From Piscinibacterium candidicorallinum (lineage in GTDB: Bacteria > Pseudomonadota > Gammaproteobacteria > Burkholderiales > Burkholderiaceae_C): 64,000 nucleotides of DNA. This document shows, one piece after another, positions 15,134 through 23,317 of the stretch. The first letter of the stretch is position 1, and each line of letters starts with the position of its first letter. A model generated the notes under the pieces. The model was not told the DNA's origin. It searched no databases and was given only the letters and a program-made list of their open reading frames with translations. The DNA lies in assembly GCF_047549485.1 (NCBI RefSeq), contig NZ_CP180191.1, positions 744,001 through 808,000 of the forward strand, given 5' to 3'. The position numbers were made by a program, and so were the translations under genes.

Positions 15134-16015
15134 ATGGCGCGATCCAAGACCCCAAGCAAACCTGGCCCCGCGGGCGCGGCGCCCGCGCAGGACGACCCAC
15201 TCGCCGGCCACAGCGTGGAGCTGCTCAAGGCCCTGCACATCCTCACTCGCGAGGGCAAGCTCAATCAGGACAGCCGGCGCAAGCTCAAGCAGATCCAGCA
15301 CCTGTTCCAGTTCATCGAGCCGCTGCTTCGTGAGTCCGTGCACGCAGACAACACGCCGCTCACGCTCGTGGACCACGGCGCCGGCAAGAGCTATCTCGGC
15401 TTCATCCTGTACGACCTGTTTTTCAAGCAGAGCGCGCAAGCCTTCAAGCTCTGGAGCATCGAGACGCGGCCCGAGCTGGTCGAAAAAAGCCGCGAACTGG
15501 CGCGCGCCGCCGGCTTCTCGGGCATGGAGTTCCTGAACCTTTCGGTCGCGCAGGCCACGCAAAGCCCGCTGCTGCCGCAGCAGATCGACGTGGTCACCGC
15601 GCTGCACGCCTGCAACACCGCCACGGACGACGCGATCGACTTCGCGCTGGCCAAGCGCGCGCAGCACGTGGTCATCGTGCCCTGCTGTCAGGCCGAGGTC
15701 GCCGCCGTCTTCCGCCAGGGCAAGGCGGATGCGCTGGCGCGCACGAGCCTCGCCGAGCTCTGGCGCCACCCGCTGCACACACGCGAATTCGGCAGCCAGG
15801 TCACCAACGTGCTGCGCTGCCTGCGCCTGCAGGCGCACGGCTACCAGGTCACGGTGACGGAACTCGTCGGCTGGGAGCACTCGATGAAGAACGAGCTCAT
15901 CATCGCCACCCAGAAGCACCAGCCGGGCAAGGCCGCTGCACGCCGCCTGACGGAGATGCTTGACGCGCTCGGGCTGCATGCAGTGCGTGAACGCTTTGCG
16001 GTGCCGCAGCCTTAA
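15134..16015 (+). CDS. SAM-dependent methyltransferase, Methyltransf_32 type
   Basis: A 293-residue cytoplasmic protein. After a Pro/Ala-rich N-terminus and a helical segment (LNQDSRRKLKQIQHLFQFIEPLL), LTLVDHGAGKSYLGFILYDLF forms the SAM-binding motif I with DHGAGKSYL, diagnostic of the Methyltransf_32 group. IETRPELVEKS provides the acidic ribose-binding loop, and LHACNTATDDAIDFAL with VIVPCCQAEV matches the C-terminal half of the Rossmann fold; VPCCQ resembles the corresponding motif of Trm13-like RNA methyltransferases. ATG 15134 follows the divergent Fur-regulated receptor. The substrate is unknown; RNA modification is a reasonable guess, not shown by the sequence. Confidence 0.8.
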   Translation: MARSKTPSKPGPAGAAPAQDDPLAGHSVELLKALHILTREGKLNQDSRRKLKQIQHLFQFIEPLLRESVHADNTPLTLVDHGAGKSYLGFILYDLFFKQSAQAFKLWSIETRPELVEKSRELARAAGFSGMEFLNLSVAQATQSPLLPQQIDVVTALHACNTATDDAIDFALAKRAQHVVIVPCCQAEVAAVFRQGKADALARTSLAELWRHPLHTREFGSQVTNVLRCLRLQAHGYQVTVTELVGWEHSMKNELIIATQKHQPGKAAARRLTEMLDALGLHAVRERFAVPQP

Positions 16016-16120
16016 GGCGTCTGACGCACCCGTTTAGGCGAGGTGACGCCCACCACGTCGAGCTTGCATACTGAGGTGCAGCGGGTCCTCCCGCACCATC
16101 CAATCAGTCCGGGAGATTCC

Positions 16121-16621
16121 ATGCTCGCCTTGAATCGTCTGCTCTGCGCCGCAGCGCTCGTGCTTGCCGCCCACGGGGTGCAGGCTGCTGAACCCTCGGA
16201 GGCCTCGCTCGAGACCTTGATGGTGGTGTCACGGGCGGAGCGCAACATCGATGCGGTCTTCAGCGCCATGCAGCCCATGCTGAAGCGAATGCGCACCGAG
16301 ATGATGCCCGGTACGCTGTCCGCGGAAGAAGAAAAGCGGTTGGACGCGATGGAAGCCAAGATGCTCGGCGTCATCCGGGACGAACTCTCCTGGGCCAAGC
16401 TGAAGCCGTTGACGATGCAGATCTACCGCGAGTCATTCACGCAGTCCGAAGTGGACGGCCTGATCGCGTTCTACCAAACCCCAGCCGGTCAGGCTTTCAT
16501 TGAAAAGATGCCCTTGGTGATGCAGAAGTCCATGATGATGACGCAGTCGCGAATGAAGCCCATGATGGAGCGGATCCAGCAGATCGCACAGGAAGCAGCC
16601 GCCGAAGGCGGCAAGAAGTAG
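16121..16621 (+). CDS. Exported DUF2059 family protein
   Basis: A 166-residue protein with a Sec signal peptide (MLALNRLLCAAALVLAAHGVQAAE, cleavage near residue 22). The DUF2059 core is recognised from IYRESFTQSEVDGLIAFYQTPAGQAFIEKMPLVMQKSM, preceded by a helical Met-rich region (VFSAMQPMLKRMRTEMM). DUF2059 proteins are small helical periplasmic proteins of unknown function. ATG 16121 has GGGAG 7 bases upstream; the frame extends upstream without signal-peptide features. It stands between the methyltransferase and the channel gene, probably in its own short transcript. Confidence 0.87.
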   Translation: MLALNRLLCAAALVLAAHGVQAAEPSEASLETLMVVSRAERNIDAVFSAMQPMLKRMRTEMMPGTLSAEEEKRLDAMEAKMLGVIRDELSWAKLKPLTMQIYRESFTQSEVDGLIAFYQTPAGQAFIEKMPLVMQKSMMMTQSRMKPMMERIQQIAQEAAAEGGKK

Positions 16622-16742
16622 ATCCCGGTGGTTTGGGCGCTGTGCCCCCCGCAGTCTCCGACGCGCGGGTTAGCGAGGGCTGCCGCTCGCGGCACAACGC
16701 GGCAAGATGCGCGGCTTGCTGCTCACCCCGCTCCTGCCCGCC

Positions 16743-17177
16743 ATGAAATCCGCGCTCATCTACATCGCCAACCGCATCTGGCTCATCCTGTCCATCTATG
16801 CCGTGAGCCTGGTGCTCGGCGCGGCCAGCTTCGCGCTGCTGGAGAGCAAACCCTTCACCGACGGACTTTGGTGGGCGGTGGTGACCGCGCTCACAGTGGG
16901 CTATGGCGATCTTTCACCCGTAACGCCCGCCGGGCGTGTGGCGGGCATCGTGTTCGGGCACTTCTGGATCTTCTTCGTCATCCCGATGATCATCGCCAAC
17001 ATCATCATGCACCTCGTCGAAGACAAGCATCTGTTCTCCGATGAGGAGCAGCGCGAGCTGATGCTGCGGCTTCGGCGTGTCGAGACGCTGCTGGAAGCGC
17101 GTGTGACACCCGTCGCGGGGATTGGGCAGCAGAACGGGTATTCGGATTCACAATCTGGCGAATCACGATCTACTTAA
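16743..17177 (+). CDS. Two-transmembrane potassium channel (ion_trans_2 pore)
   Basis: An inner-membrane K+ channel subunit of 144 residues. It has TM1 (ALIYIANRIWLILSIYAV), the pore helix with selectivity filter TVGYGDLSP (Thr51 to Asp56 from this start), and TM2 (GIVFGHFWIFFVIPMIIANII). A short C-terminal cytoplasmic helix follows (EEQRELMLRLRRVETLLEARV) that could form the tetramer coiled coil. There is no RCK domain, so it resembles KcsA-like minimal channels. ATG 16743 starts MKSALIY; ATG 16707 in the same frame would add 12 residues and is an alternative, since neither has a strong ribosome binding site. The 3' neighbour is convergent. Confidence 0.88.
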   Translation: MKSALIYIANRIWLILSIYAVSLVLGAASFALLESKPFTDGLWWAVVTALTVGYGDLSPVTPAGRVAGIVFGHFWIFFVIPMIIANIIMHLVEDKHLFSDEEQRELMLRLRRVETLLEARVTPVAGIGQQNGYSDSQSGESRST

Positions 17178-17196
17178 AAAGAAACACTTACAGCCA

Positions 17197-17259
17197 TACA
17201 AATGTGATTCATCAATTTGCCGAAGATTGGCGTCCATCAAGCGGAAAGACACATTTGTA
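17197..17259. repeat. 10-bp perfect inverted repeat enclosing repeat copy G
   Basis: TACAAATGTG (17197-17206) and CACATTTGTA (17250-17259) are exact reverse complements around 43 bases. These contain TTGCCGAAGATTGGCGTCC then ATCAAGCGGAAAGAC (17217-17250), a diverged copy of the dispersed element core. The region is AT-richer than its surroundings and lies between two convergent genes. The arrangement, with terminal inverted repeats around a core, is MITE-like, but no target duplication is clear. Confidence 0.55.
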
Positions 17260-17345
17260 GCGATCAAAATACTTCATTTTCGGCTGCGAACTGCCGGTGT
17301 CGAGGCGCAGTTCACGGTGATCCGACAGGAATTGAGCCGCAGGGA

Positions 17346-17819
17346 TCACTGAGTGGCGCGCGCCAGACGCAGGACGGGGTTGCCCTGCGCGTCGCTCATG
17401 AAGAGCAGGCCCTTGTCGGTGCGCACCGTTCGTGCCTTGGCGAGTGCCGCGAAAAAGGCGTCTTCCTGTTGCTGTACCGCGCCTGCGCACAGCTTGCGCG
17501 TGCTGGCCAGCGGGCCGAACTTCAACTCGTTGCCCTTTAGCTCGACGCCACCCGTGAAGTTGTTGCAGCCGCCGCTGCCCGAGACACGTCCCTCGCTCGT
17601 GAACTGGATGCGTGACTGCAGGCGATCGATCACACCCCTGCCGTCGATGTTCTCAGCCACCCAGACGCCATGGGAAAGCGCAGCCAGGCTGGGTGGCGTT
17701 GCGCCCTCACGGCCGGTCAGGCTCACGCAGGCGCTCAGCAGGGCCGCAGCCGTCAGCGCCGAGACCGTCGCGGTCAGCCGCGCCAGCGGGATGGAAACGT
17801 GACTGCAGGCTTCGAACAT
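17346..17819 (-). CDS. META-domain lipoprotein (HslJ-like)
   Basis: A 157-residue lipoprotein. A signal sequence ends in the lipobox LLSAC at about residues 27-31, then a META domain: HGVWVAENIDGRGVIDRLQSRIQFTSEGRVSGSGGCNNFTGGVELKGNELKFGPLASTRKLC, with the characteristic GSGGCNNF-GG turn, and a final strand LLFMSDAQGNPVLRLAR. META domains occur in heat-shock protein HslJ and in envelope lipoproteins of unclear function. The two Cys in the domain (GGCNNF and RKLCAG) are the usual pair. It faces the K+ channel gene (convergent). Confidence 0.85.
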   Translation of the reverse strand: MFEACSHVSIPLARLTATVSALTAAALLSACVSLTGREGATPPSLAALSHGVWVAENIDGRGVIDRLQSRIQFTSEGRVSGSGGCNNFTGGVELKGNELKFGPLASTRKLCAGAVQQQEDAFFAALAKARTVRTDKGLLFMSDAQGNPVLRLARATQ

Positions 17820-18129
17820 GGCGGCTCCGTGTCAGTGGCGTGGGGCGATGACGTCGCGCTGTGACGCCGCTCAGCATGGCAGATCATCATGCCCGCGCCG
17901 GTGTGCGCCGCAAAGCCAGCACCGTAACGCGGCGCGCACAACCCCGCCACGCCCGGGACGGCCGGCGTCCAATGCACCTGCGCAAGCGCAACTTGCTTTG
18001 TCTTCACGCAACAGCCAGCGCAAGTGCTGCCGCAACAGCAAGCGGATGCACGCGCAAGCCCAAACCTCCTCAACTTTGGGGGCGAACGCGTTCACGTCGC
18101 CACGCATACTCAGATGCTGAAGCAGGCCC
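17820..18129 (+). other. Intergenic spacer, no gene
   Basis: A 310-base divergent spacer between the META lipoprotein and the hybrid sensor gene. I see no ORF with credible composition. CCGCAACAGCAAGCGGA at 18030-18046 resembles the core of the dispersed element family (CCGC-N8-GCGG) and may be a very degraded copy. No clear sigma-70 promoter could be fixed. Confidence 0.5.
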
Positions 18130-20193
18130 ATGAGCCTGCCAGCAAGCGAACTGGAGTCGCTGGGGATGTCGGAACACGATCGGCCGCCGAGTGGCGCGCA
18201 GGACGACGCGTGGCTGTACCCGACGCGAAGGGTCAGCACGCGGACGGTCTGGCTTGCAGCAGCGTTCGGGCTTGCGCATCTGCTGCTGAGCGCTGCATGG
18301 GTGGTGCTCGCCCTGAATGCCGGAAGCTGGCTGGGGCCCAGTGGTGCCGACTGGGCCACGCTGATGGGCCTGGCGCTGGCCGGCGCGTGCCTGATCGGTG
18401 CCGCACTGCACTGGGCCGTGCTGCGCTGCCTTGGCGGGCCTGTCCTCGCGCTGGAGCAGTTCCGCCACGGGCTCTGGGCGGCCCGCCGCGCGCTGCGGCC
18501 GAAGTCTCGGCGGGCAAAGCGCGTACCCGCCAGCGATCGCGAACTGGTCGAAGGCATGCGCCGATCCCAGTTGCGCACTCAGCGCATGCTGCTGATGCAG
18601 CACCAGACCCTGCAGCGCGAGCTGAAGCGCCACGAGCAATTTCTACAGTCGGTGAGCAAGAGCATCGCGCGCCCGCTGGGCGCAGCCCAGGCTCTGACCG
18701 AGATGGTGGCGCGCAATGGTCTCTCGGTGGACCAGCAGCGCTACATGGATGCGCTGCGCCTGGAGCTGCAGGACGTGCGGCTCGTGTTGGACCATTCGAT
18801 CATGCTGGACCGGCTGCCCGCTCTGGGCGCGGAACTGAGCGCGCAACCCACCGATGCGAGCCGAGTTGTCCAGCGCGTGGTGCGCCCGCACATGCTCGAC
18901 GCTTTCAGATCAGGCACCCGCGTCTATGTGTCCTTCGACTCGCGCTTCCCGGCGCGTGTCCTGCTCGATGCCTGCCGGTTTACGCAGATCGTCGATGAGC
19001 TGGTGGCCAACGCGGTGCGCGCGACACGGCAGGGGCATATCCGCGTGAGCCTGCTGCGCAGCGGCCCGCGCGAGCTGCGCTTCGTGGTCACGGACAGCGG
19101 CACGGGCATGAGCGCTGCCCAGCTTGAGCGGCACCGCCGGCGCATGAGCCAGGCGCGAGCCCAAGGGCGCGGCGGGCTGGTCCGCGCACACCTGTTGGCC
19201 CGTGAGCTGGGTGGCGAGCTCCGGTTGGCGTCGCAATCAGGTGTCGGCACGCAGGTCATCGTGCAACTGCCCTGCACGGTTCACGAGCAAAAGCCGGGCC
19301 GCTTCTCTGCGCGGCATGTGGCGCCGCCCGCGCGCCTGCTGATCTATGCCGATGATCCGGCCTGCCTGCCGGATCTGGAGCCGCTGGCGGTCCGCGCAGG
19401 CTGGCAGGTGCGCGTGGCGCGACAGCCCGAAGACCTGTTCGCCGTCGATCAGCGCAGCCCGCTGCATGTGCTCGTGGTCCAGATGGCGCCCAATCAGATC
19501 GACCTGCGGCCGGTCATCACCAAACTCGCGGCCGGGACCACCTGGAGCGTGCTGCTGCATCCGGGTCAGACACTGGCACCGGGTCAGGCCCAGGCGCTGC
19601 GCAGTGTGGATCCGCATCTGGGCAGCAGCGACACGATACGCGAGACGCTCACGCATCTGGCACCCATGAGCCTTCGCGACTGGGAGGAAATGCTGCTCGC
19701 GTTCTCGCCGATGTCCATGCTCGGGCAGCGCCCGCCGCAGCCACCTGCGGCGCAGCGGCTGCAGGCGGCGCGAACCAGTGGCCGCGTGCTGCTGGTTGAA
19801 GATAATCAGGTCGCGCGGCTGCTTGCGGAAGCTGCGCTTCGCGAGCGCGGCTGGGCGGTTGTCAGCGTGGAGTCGGCCGAACAGGCGCTGCGCGTGCTGG
19901 ATCTGCACGTCAACTCCGAAGCCTGGCAGCTGGATCTCGTCCTGTGTGACATCGATCTGCCTGGCGCATCCGGTGCCGATCTGGTCCGACGCTGGCGCCG
20001 GGTGGAGGCTGCCGTGGGCCTGCGGGCGGTGCCGTTCATCTGCGTGTCGGCCACGGATCGCTTTGACGTGAAGGCGGACGCCCTGGCCGCGGGCATGCTC
20101 ACCCATCTGGGCAAGCGCCTGGGTGTCGAAGCGCTCGATTATCTGGAGCGCTTCCGGCCTGCACCCGCCCCGGTCGAGCCCCTGACGCCGTAA
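18130..20193 (+). CDS. Hybrid histidine-kinase-like sensor lacking the phospho-acceptor His, with C-terminal receiver
   Basis: A 687-residue inner-membrane signalling protein. Two TM helices (about 40-62 and 76-98) enclose a very short periplasmic loop; a helical DHp-like region and a HATPase domain follow. The N box is VDELVANAVRAT (288-299), G1 is TDSGTGMS (321-328), and GRGGL (346-350) is G2-like. The H-box position reads SKSIARPL (176-183) where kinases have SHEIRTPL, so Lys177 replaces His. Residues 402-470 look like a receiver fold without its Asp. The terminal receiver (552-673) is intact: Glu557/Asp558, Asp607, Ser640, Lys662. It is probably not an autokinase; it may bind ATP and relay via its receiver. 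ATG 18130 is uncertain; ATG 18166 is possible. Confidence 0.82.
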   Translation: MSLPASELESLGMSEHDRPPSGAQDDAWLYPTRRVSTRTVWLAAAFGLAHLLLSAAWVVLALNAGSWLGPSGADWATLMGLALAGACLIGAALHWAVLRCLGGPVLALEQFRHGLWAARRALRPKSRRAKRVPASDRELVEGMRRSQLRTQRMLLMQHQTLQRELKRHEQFLQSVSKSIARPLGAAQALTEMVARNGLSVDQQRYMDALRLELQDVRLVLDHSIMLDRLPALGAELSAQPTDASRVVQRVVRPHMLDAFRSGTRVYVSFDSRFPARVLLDACRFTQIVDELVANAVRATRQGHIRVSLLRSGPRELRFVVTDSGTGMSAAQLERHRRRMSQARAQGRGGLVRAHLLARELGGELRLASQSGVGTQVIVQLPCTVHEQKPGRFSARHVAPPARLLIYADDPACLPDLEPLAVRAGWQVRVARQPEDLFAVDQRSPLHVLVVQMAPNQIDLRPVITKLAAGTTWSVLLHPGQTLAPGQAQALRSVDPHLGSSDTIRETLTHLAPMSLRDWEEMLLAFSPMSMLGQRPPQPPAAQRLQAARTSGRVLLVEDNQVARLLAEAALRERGWAVVSVESAEQALRVLDLHVNSEAWQLDLVLCDIDLPGASGADLVRRWRRVEAAVGLRAVPFICVSATDRFDVKADALAAGMLTHLGKRLGVEALDYLERFRPAPAPVEPLTP

Positions 20194-20225
20194 GCCGCCT
20201 GGTCATCGAGCCGAACTGACCGAGC

Positions 20226-20255
20226 AAAAAAAAGCCCGCGACGTATCGCGGGCTT
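20226..20255 (-). terminator. Intrinsic terminator of the DUF5666 lipoprotein gene
   Basis: AAGCCCGCGA (20232-20241) pairs with TCGCGGGCTT (20246-20255). On the minus strand the stem is followed by a run of eight U (plus-strand A-run 20226-20233), a textbook intrinsic terminator about 90 bases past the DUF5666 stop. It also faces the end of the hybrid sensor gene. Confidence 0.9.
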
Positions 20256-20344
20256 GAAAGGGCGGACTGTGGTGCGCCCCGGGATTCCACTGGGGTCAGC
20301 GTTGTTCGCTGCGGCTGCGGTGCGCGGCGCCGCAGCGTGCTGCG

Positions 20345-22213
20345 TCAACGCGTCTTGATCTCGATCTTCTTGGCCTTGAGCAGCGCACCCGTGCTGCTGA
20401 CGGTGGGCAGCTCGTCGCCGCAGGCCTGGACGAACTTGCCATTGGCCAGATCCGCCGCGGTGCCGCCTTCGAAGTTGGCGGCGCTGGCATCCACGGTGAA
20501 GCCGAGCAGCTTGAAGTTGCTGGCGCTGACGAAGTCATAGACCTGCCCTTCAATCTTGAAGGCCTTGCAGACGTCTTCGCGGCGCGGGTCGGCAAACACG
20601 ATGCGCTCGGCTGCGAAGCTGCCGTTCACTACGCGGCCGGTCACGATCACGTAGGCACCGTTCTTCAGATCGGCCGCCGTGCCGCCCGTGAACACGGTGC
20701 TCGGCGCCACGGTTACGGCAGTGCCGTTGATCTTGAAGCCGGAGCCGTCGGCCGCGGCATCCGTCACGGTGCCGGCCACGACGGTGGGCGGCAGGGCGGG
20801 CACGCTGGCCTGGAAGATCACGGTCTTGGCTTCGAATACGGTGGCCTGCTGCTCGCCGATCATCCAGACCACGGCGCCGTTCTTCAGATCGGCCTCGGTG
20901 CCGCCGACGTAGCGGGCCGAGCCGCTGACCTTGGCCGCCTTGCCGTTGACCTTGAAGTTCTCACGCGAAACAAAGTCGGTGATGCCGCCGGCCAGCACGG
21001 CACCCTGGGCGAGGCTGTCCTCGAACTCGACCTCGGTGGCCTTGACGATATTGCCTTGCGTCGAGCCCTTGATCTCCACCAGACGGCCGTTGGCGAGATC
21101 GCTCGCGGTGCCGTCTTCGAAGGTGGCAGCGCTGGCGTCCACCGCCACGCCGCGCACCTTGAAGCTGGACTGCGAAACGTAATCGGTGATGAAACCGATC
21201 AGGCGGATCTCGCCGTCGATGTCACGGAAGAAGCGCACCTTCGTGGCGAGGAGCTTGCCGTCCTTCATGTTGCCGAAGACGATCACGCGCTTGCCCTCAG
21301 CCAGATCAGCCGCCGCACCGTTCTCATACGTGGCGTTGCTGGCATCGACCGGCGTGCCGGCGACCATGAAGTCCGCGGCGCTCTTGAAGCTCATGACTCG
21401 GCCCTCGACGGCCGCTGGCGCGCCATCCTGGAAGCGCGGTGCCTTGACGGCCTTGACCACCGTGGCGGTCAGCACATTGCCCACCGGCGCGGCATTGCTG
21501 CGTACACGCACCAGCGCGCCTTCGGGGATGGCGTTGCTGTCGAAGCCGATCAGGCGGGCGCTGCCGTAGTTCACGGTCAGGCCGTTCATGGTGAAGCTGG
21601 TGGGCGTGACGCCGGTGGCCTTGCCGAACAGGATCACGCGGCCCATCTCGCTGGCCGGCTTCACCTCCACGCGCGTGGCTTGCACGCGGCGGTTCTCGAA
21701 GTCCACCGTGCCGTGTACCTCCACCCAGTTGCCTACGGCCAGCGCAGCCAGGTTGCTGGCGCCTTCGAAGACCGTCTTGCTGTCGGTGGCGATGGTGATG
21801 TCGCGGATGCGGAAGGTGCTGGCGGTGGTGTCAACGGCGGTCACCGCGCCACGCACGGCGGTCTCCACCGTCACGCTGTCGGCCTTGCCGCTGACGTTGT
21901 CGCTGGCCACCTTGCCTTGCACCTGCGCCTGCATGCCCAGTTTCAGGCTGCCGGCGGCCACGGTCTCGTCATCGAGCTGGATGGTGGCGCTGCTGTCATC
22001 CCAGCGCACGCCATTGACCATCACGCTGCCAAAGCCACCGATGGTGCCTGCATAGAACCCGGGCGGCACGATGGCCACCGGCCCCGGCGTGACGGCCGGT
22101 GCGCCAGCGGAGCCGCCGCCGCAGGCTGCCAGCAGCAGGGTGGATGCGCCCAGGAGGCCAGCCATCAGGCCGGCGCCCCAGCGGCGCCATGTGGATGTGC
22201 GTCGTGAATTCAT
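20345..22213 (-). CDS. Multi-repeat DUF5666 lipoprotein (622 aa)
   Basis: A predicted lipoprotein: MNSRRTSTWRRWGAGL, a hydrophobic segment and lipobox LLAAC (Cys31) followed by GGGSAG. The mature part begins with GFYAGTIGGFGSVMVNGVRWD, the conserved DUF5666 head. It continues as roughly seven or eight tandem 70-80-residue units patterned like DFVS-x-SNFKVNG-x-VDAS-x-A-x-FE-x-GTAADLANG-x-VEVKG, each probably a small beta-barrel of the OB type. ATG 22213 has GGAGG about 10 bases upstream; the frame extends upstream to 22420 without signal features. It is divergent from the DUF6502/DUF5666 pair with paired palindromes between. No function is established for DUF5666 that I know of; a surface binding or scaffold role is inferred. 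Confidence 0.87.
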   Translation of the reverse strand: MNSRRTSTWRRWGAGLMAGLLGASTLLLAACGGGSAGAPAVTPGPVAIVPPGFYAGTIGGFGSVMVNGVRWDDSSATIQLDDETVAAGSLKLGMQAQVQGKVASDNVSGKADSVTVETAVRGAVTAVDTTASTFRIRDITIATDSKTVFEGASNLAALAVGNWVEVHGTVDFENRRVQATRVEVKPASEMGRVILFGKATGVTPTSFTMNGLTVNYGSARLIGFDSNAIPEGALVRVRSNAAPVGNVLTATVVKAVKAPRFQDGAPAAVEGRVMSFKSAADFMVAGTPVDASNATYENGAAADLAEGKRVIVFGNMKDGKLLATKVRFFRDIDGEIRLIGFITDYVSQSSFKVRGVAVDASAATFEDGTASDLANGRLVEIKGSTQGNIVKATEVEFEDSLAQGAVLAGGITDFVSRENFKVNGKAAKVSGSARYVGGTEADLKNGAVVWMIGEQQATVFEAKTVIFQASVPALPPTVVAGTVTDAAADGSGFKINGTAVTVAPSTVFTGGTAADLKNGAYVIVTGRVVNGSFAAERIVFADPRREDVCKAFKIEGQVYDFVSASNFKLLGFTVDASAANFEGGTAADLANGKFVQACGDELPTVSSTGALLKAKKIEIKTR

Positions 22214-22347
22214 GATCTTGAACCTCCAAAGGGTTTGGGTCTGTCGGGGGCGTCGCTGCGCGCTGTCGGGCCAGGGGCTGCGCCTTCGCAGGCGCGGAGG
22301 AGGAGAGGCCCCCGTGGACTCGACATCTGCGTGCAGCGATGTCGTGA

Positions 22348-22365
22348 TTGGGATTATTTTCCCAA
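22348..22365. promoter_or_regulatory. Palindromic operator candidate 1 (DUF5666/DUF6502 divergent promoter)
   Basis: TTGGGA (22348-22353), N6 and TCCCAA (22360-22365) form a perfect 6-6-6 dyad. It lies 135 bases before the minus-strand DUF5666 start and shares half-site and spacing with candidate 2. The two centres are 41 bp apart, close to four helical turns. Confidence 0.6.
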
Positions 22366-22386
22366 ATACAGAAAAGCTCAAGTAGA

Positions 22387-22408
22387 ATTTGGGATGTGAA
22401 GCCCAAAT
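22387..22408. promoter_or_regulatory. Palindromic operator candidate 2 (DUF5666/DUF6502 divergent promoter)
   Basis: ATTTGGG (22387-22393) and CCCAAAT (22402-22408) are exact reverse complements. Aligned to candidate 1 it reads TTGGGA-N6-GCCCAA. It lies 94 bases upstream of the DUF6502 start. The short region around both sites is AT-rich compared with flanking DNA, as expected for a promoter. Confidence 0.6.
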
Positions 22409-22501
22409 CAGGTGTAACAAAATGCCGGTTGCGCTTCACCGCGGTGGGGCGCCGTGCTCAGGCTGATCGGGCGGGCGCGGCGGCTGCACCGCACTGATTG
22501 G

Positions 22502-23317
22502 ATGGAAATGGACCCTCGCGCCGCCCTGTCTGCCGCTGTTGTTCGCCTGCTCACGCCGCTTGTGCGCGTGCTGCTGCGCCACGGCATGGCCTTCGCGGAC
22601 TTCGCCGAACTGGCCAAGCGCACCTACGTTCAGGTGGCGGACAAGGACTTCGCCTTGCCCGGCAAGCGGCAGACCGATTCACGCATCTCCGTGCTCACGG
22701 GCCTGACGCGCAAGGACGTGGCGCGCCTGCAGGCTGACAATGTGGCGTCGGACGCGGCATTGGCGGCCGAGCGCAACCGCGCGGCGCGCGTGCTCAATGC
22801 CTGGGTGCTCAAGCGCAAGGCCGAGGACGGCACACCTGCGCTGCTGACGATGGACCAATTCGCCGAGCTGGTGAAGGAAGCCAGCGGGGACATGCCGGCG
22901 CGTGCGGTACTGGATGAATTGCTTGCCGCCGAAGCCGTGCAGATCGACGAGGGCCTGTTGCGCCTGCTGACGCAGGACTACCGCCCTCAGGGCAGCGAAA
23001 AAGACGGCCGCCGCCTTCTGATACTTGGCGAGCATGTGCGCGATCTGCTGGAAAGCGCTGATCACAATCTGACACACCCGCCTGAAGATGCCTTCATCCT
23101 GCGCCGGGTGTATTTCGACAACATTCCTGCCGAGGCCGTACCGGCGCTGCGGGCGGCCTTGCGTGCCGCCGGCGAAGACGTCATTGCCAAGGCACGAGAA
23201 CAACTTGCCCAGGCCGATCTCGGCGATGACCTCGTCGCACCCGGCCGTACGCGTGTGAGTCTCGGCGTCTATTACCTCGAAGAATCCGGTCCGAAGTCAC
23301 CGGGAGAATCCTCATGA
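22502..23317 (+). CDS. DUF6502 family protein, putative HTH regulator
   Basis: A 271-residue cytoplasmic protein of the DUF6502 family: AALSAAVVRLLTPLVRVLLRHGMAFADFAELAKRTYVQVADKDFALPGKRQTDSRISVLTGLTRKDVARL. The stretch FAELAKRTYVQVA plus RISVLTGLTRKDVARL reads like a winged-helix or HTH in which TGLTRKDV is the recognition turn; this is my inference. The remainder is helical. The start is uncertain: ATG 22502 or 22508 (MEMDPRAAL) are near the homology start; GTG 22454 is possible. The downstream DUF5666 gene overlaps its stop by 4 bases, so the two are translationally coupled. Adjacent palindromes make autoregulation plausible. Confidence 0.8.
   Translation: MEMDPRAALSAAVVRLLTPLVRVLLRHGMAFADFAELAKRTYVQVADKDFALPGKRQTDSRISVLTGLTRKDVARLQADNVASDAALAAERNRAARVLNAWVLKRKAEDGTPALLTMDQFAELVKEASGDMPARAVLDELLAAEAVQIDEGLLRLLTQDYRPQGSEKDGRRLLILGEHVRDLLESADHNLTHPPEDAFILRRVYFDNIPAEAVPALRAALRAAGEDVIAKAREQLAQADLGDDLVAPGRTRVSLGVYYLEESGPKSPGESS

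Noticed and set aside
18024..18998. Plus-strand ORF starting within the spacer before the hybrid sensor
   Set aside because: Overlaps the sensor gene in another frame; Ala/Arg/Pro-rich and without recognisable domains.
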